7,266 nucleotides of DNA from Sulfurospirillum sp. UBA1314. Lineage in GTDB: Bacteria > Campylobacterota > Campylobacteria > Campylobacterales > Sulfurospirillaceae. The notes below the pieces were generated by a model, which worked only from the letters and a program-made list of their open reading frames with translations, made no database searches and had not been told where the DNA came from. Positions 5,627-7,266 of the stretch are shown piece by piece. How positions within the stretch are numbered: the first letter of the stretch is position 1; each line of letters opens with the position of its first letter. The translations under genes were made by a program, and so were the position numbers. Location of the stretch: NCBI GenBank assembly GCA_002307095.1, contig DBTO01000216.1:1-7266 (forward strand). The letters run 5' to 3'.

Positions 5627-6232
5627 ATGAAAAAAGAGATACTTTACCTAACCGAATACTTAGCTAAAAGTGACAATGAGCACGTGAGTGCTTTTTACGC
5701 AGTGTTGGTGCAAACCCTCGCAACGTTCGAGCTTTACACGCCGACTAAGTTTACACAACCACAGATTGGCGCACTGATGATGCGTCAAGACCTGTGCGTA
5801 CCTTCTTCTATGGAAGAGGGCGTTAAGGCGCTTGATGCTGCGTTGGAACAACTGCTTCCATCCACACTGCAAGAGGCGAAAAAAAGTCTTTTCATAACCC
5901 TTTTGAATGCGAATTTTCCTAAGAAAAAAAGCTTTTTATCGGTCTCATTGGAGTTTTTTCTTTCCCAACTTGAACCCGTGGAAAATAGCATCTATGAAAA
6001 TCTTTTAGCCTACGTTTCAGGACTCAATCGCGCTCTTGCACTCTTTTTTGTCTTAGGTAAAGAGGAGGCTTCCACCTTTACGCCAGAGCGTTTAGTTGCG
6101 TTTGGAGAAGCTTTACATGTAAAGCTTTTGGCGCTTGTTTTTAACGAAGAGGAGAACGCTTTACTGAGCCAAGGGCTTAAAGAGTTGCTAGGCGTTTATC
6201 TAAGTCTTTATGGTAAATACCTTTACATGTAA
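5627..6232 (+). CDS. Helical cytoplasmic protein of unknown function
   Basis: A 201-residue protein I do not recognise. It has no signal peptide and no clear membrane helix; the sequence is rich in Leu, Ala, Phe and Glu in patterns typical of an all-helical fold, for example ALDAALEQLLPSTLQEAKKSLFITLL and LLAYVSGLNRALALFFVLG. It has only one cysteine (C57). Size, helical character and position upstream of an apparent Tat-exported protein recall TorD-like chaperones of molybdoenzymes, but no TorD motif was identified, so this is a guess. The only upstream purine run, AGAGG, is one base from the ATG, while a CAGAAT box ends six bases before it, so the mRNA may be leaderless. The last codons, TAC ATG TAA, are a decamer copy. 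It forms an operon with the DUF1847 gene 12 bases on. Confidence 0.75.
   Translation: MKKEILYLTEYLAKSDNEHVSAFYAVLVQTLATFELYTPTKFTQPQIGALMMRQDLCVPSSMEEGVKALDAALEQLLPSTLQEAKKSLFITLLNANFPKKKSFLSVSLEFFLSQLEPVENSIYENLLAYVSGLNRALALFFVLGKEEASTFTPERLVAFGEALHVKLLALVFNEEENALLSQGLKELLGVYLSLYGKYLYM
6108..6127. repeat. Copy 6 of TTACATGTAA within a perfect 20-base palindrome
   Basis: The decamer (6113-6122) is extended symmetrically to AAGCTTTACA/TGTAAAGCTT. It lies inside the 5627 gene, read as Leu-His-Val-Lys-Leu, so the full palindrome is tolerated in coding sequence. Confidence 0.9.
6223..6232. repeat. TTACATGTAA palindrome, copy 7 (gene end)
   Basis: Exact copy whose last three bases are the stop codon of the 5627 gene; it is followed at once by the ribosome site AAAGGA of the DUF1847 gene. 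Confidence 0.9.
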
Positions 6233-6244
6233 AAAGGATTTTGG

Positions 6245-6901
6245 ATGAAAGAAGAGGAAAAAGAGCTCAGTTGTGCTGAGTGCGGAACGCTAAATTGCCA
6301 TAAACATGAGAGCCGTTATCCTAAGTTTTGTTTGACCACGAATGTCGATGATGCGATGCTTGAGGAGTCTCTTGAGTGCTACCAAGAAGAGGGAATTGAT
6401 CGTACAATTGCGATGGCTGCGGCTGAGATCGAAGGCAAATACTACGGACAGTTAACACGCGTAGAAGAGATTTTAGCGTTTGCACGACGTATTGGTGCGA
6501 AAAAAATTGGCATTGCATCCTGTGTTGGACTTGTAGCTGAGTCGAAAATTTTTGCAGAGATTCTCAAAGTCAATGGCTTTGAGGTTTTTATGGCGATCTG
6601 CAAAGTAGGCTCACGTGATAAGGTTGAGATAGGACTCAAAGAAGAGCAAAAAATCCGTCCCAATACCTTTGAGCCGATGTGCAATCCCGTACTTCAAGCC
6701 AAATACCTAAACAAAGCCAAGAGTGATCTCAATGTTATTATGGGTTTGTGTGTTGGGCACGATTCACTGTTTATCAAATACGCCAAAGCGACGACGACCT
6801 ACCTTGTCGTCAAAGATCGTGTTTTAGGACACAATCCAGTTGCGGCACTGCATTTAACTCAGGCCTACTATAAAAAACTTCTCACACCTAGAGAGCTTTA
6901 A
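6245..6901 (+). CDS. DUF1847 family cysteine-rich, putative metal-binding protein
   Basis: A 218-residue soluble protein matching the DUF1847 pattern. An N-terminal cysteine cluster C10-x2-C13-x4-C18, with C29 further on, looks like a metal site. Further conserved-looking cysteines lie in IASCVGLVAE (C93), MAICKVG (C119), MCNPVLQA (C146) and GLCVGHDSLF (C169), and the C-terminal motif VKDRVLGHNPVAAL spans 189-202. The family is widespread in anaerobes and its biochemical role is not established; metal or cofactor binding is inferred from the cysteines. ATG 6245 follows AAAGGA (6233-6238) by six bases. It is the second gene of an operon with the 5627 gene. The next gene, 342 bases on, appears to start with a Tat signal. 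Confidence 0.85.
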   Translation: MKEEEKELSCAECGTLNCHKHESRYPKFCLTTNVDDAMLEESLECYQEEGIDRTIAMAAAEIEGKYYGQLTRVEEILAFARRIGAKKIGIASCVGLVAESKIFAEILKVNGFEVFMAICKVGSRDKVEIGLKEEQKIRPNTFEPMCNPVLQAKYLNKAKSDLNVIMGLCVGHDSLFIKYAKATTTYLVVKDRVLGHNPVAALHLTQAYYKKLLTPREL

Positions 6902-6923
6902 TTGCTTCGAAAGTCATTATATA

Positions 6924-6963
6924 TTTACCAATATAACGCGTAGTATTCTTCAATATAGGTAAA
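6924..6963. repeat. Imperfect inverted repeat after the DUF1847 gene
   Basis: TTTACCAATAT (6924-6934) pairs with ATATAGGTAAA (6953-6963) at ten of eleven positions, with an 18-base loop, and is followed by AACTTTTT. It starts 22 bases after the stop codon and may be a weak terminator. The stem is too AT-rich to be sure. Confidence 0.35.
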
Positions 6964-7006
6964 AACTTTTTGATCGTTTTTAAGATATGCTAAAGTTGCA
7001 TATAAC

Positions 7007-7050
7007 TATAATGACAACGTTGTTCATGATAGCATGCTTACGTTGTAAGC
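7007..7050 (+). promoter_or_regulatory. Probable promoter with palindromic operator and short hairpin
   Basis: A perfect TATAAT (7007-7012) predicts a start near 7019. The palindrome ACAACGTTGT (7014-7023) covers that start, and GCTTAC/GTAAGC (7036-7041 and 7045-7050) forms a six-pair hairpin with a three-base loop just downstream, followed by the palindrome TACATATGTA (7052-7061). No -35 box is seen. If used, this promoter gives a leader of about 225 bases for the gene at 7244. The remainder of the AT-rich gap (6902-7243) holds no gene that I can support. Confidence 0.4.
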
Positions 7051-7149
7051 CTACATATGTATCGTGAAGGATATATTTTCTCAAAATTATATAGACTTCA
7101 TTACCATACCTCTGTGTCTTTTTTATTCCCTATAACAACATTTTTTGTT

Positions 7150-7193
7150 CATAAAACGTTCATTGATGGTCAATGATACATTACCGTTTTATG
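7150..7193 (+). repeat. Nested inverted repeats upstream of the Tat-signal gene
   Basis: An outer perfect nine-base pair, CATAAAACG (7150-7158) and CGTTTTATG (7185-7193), encloses an inner perfect seven-base hairpin, TCATTGA (7160-7166), TGG, TCAATGA (7170-7176). One base separates the arms on the left and eight on the right. TATAAC at 7131-7136 could be a second -10 box just upstream. It could be a leader RNA structure or a protein-binding site. Confidence 0.6.
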
Positions 7194-7213
7194 TCTATTT
7201 TACATGGAACTTT

Positions 7214-7223
7214 TTACATGTAA
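7214..7223. repeat. TTACATGTAA palindrome, copy 8
   Basis: Exact copy nine bases before the AGGAGG ribosome site of the last gene. A degenerate TTACATGGAA lies just before it at 7200-7209. Confidence 0.9.
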
Positions 7224-7243
7224 GCAAGATGCAGGAGGCAATC

Positions 7244-7266
7244 GTGCACGAAAACAGAAGGGACTT
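7244..7266 (+). CDS. Start of a probable Tat-exported protein (cut by window edge)
   Basis: Seven full codons remain: M(GTG) H E N R R D, then TT for Phe or Leu. AGGAGG (7233-7238), the strongest ribosome site in the window, lies five bases before the GTG. The N-R-R-D-(F/L) sequence near the N-terminus matches the twin-arginine signal pattern (S/T)RRxFLK, which exports folded, often cofactor-bearing, redox proteins. The product cannot be determined; a molybdoenzyme subunit or the small Tat protein found at formate dehydrogenase loci are candidates by context only. Confidence 0.5.

Noticed and set aside
7011..7067. An 18-codon ORF beginning at ATG 7011
   Set aside because: No ribosome site, its start overlaps the -10 box, and the frame coincides with palindromic regulatory sequence.
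7160..7176. FNR box
   Set aside because: The half-sites TTGA and TCAA are separated by only three bases, whereas the FNR consensus needs TTGAT-N4-ATCAA.
1037..7223. CRISPR array formed by the repeated decamer
   Set aside because: The repeats are ten-base palindromes at irregular spacings of 110-1509 bases and lie inside genes; no spacer-repeat periodicity exists.

Overview
The window reads as chromosomal DNA of a Campylobacterota (epsilonproteobacterial) bacterium, most like Sulfurospirillum. This rests on gene content and protein character: a 4HB-type chemotaxis receptor, a ferritin-like/VIT iron transporter, class II fumarase, a MarC protein, a DUF1847 protein and an apparent Tat-exported protein at the right edge. 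It also rests on promoters with a clear TATAAT -10 box but no good -35 box. The species call is inference. No transposase, integrase, phage gene or CRISPR array is visible.

Layout, left to right. A chemotaxis receptor (minus strand) runs off the left edge. An AT-rich stretch follows, with a small XRE-type regulator (plus) whose promoter carries inverted and direct CGTTG repeats. It is closed by a strong hairpin terminator. Next, on the minus strand, a tRNA-Gly(CCC) gene is followed 26 bases later by a small two-helix membrane protein, probably on the same transcript. Divergent from the tRNA is a membrane-bound ferritin/VIT-type iron transporter (MbfA-like), then fumC. A translationally coupled pair follows: a redoxin of the thiol-peroxidase type that has lost its peroxidatic cysteine, and a four-repeat ankyrin protein. 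A MarC membrane protein converges on this pair. Divergent from marC is a two-gene operon, an unrecognised helical protein and a DUF1847 cysteine-rich protein. After a 342-base AT-rich regulatory region full of inverted repeats, a GTG-started gene begins whose first residues (MHENRRD, then F or L) look like a twin-arginine signal.

The most striking non-gene signal is a perfect palindromic decamer, TTACATGTAA. It occurs eight times exactly and once with a single mismatch in 7.3 kb, against about 0.007 exact copies expected by chance with equal base frequencies. All nine ACATGT hexamers in the window sit inside it. Copies lie between genes, often right after a stop codon or terminator stem, and inside four genes in three different reading frames, so selection or amplification appears to act on the DNA rather than the protein. 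It resembles the highly iterated palindromes known from cyanobacteria (HIP1); its function here is unknown.

Functionally the genes are mostly housekeeping: chemotaxis, iron and oxidative-stress handling, a citrate-cycle/fumarate step, and the start of what may be an anaerobic respiratory enzyme locus.
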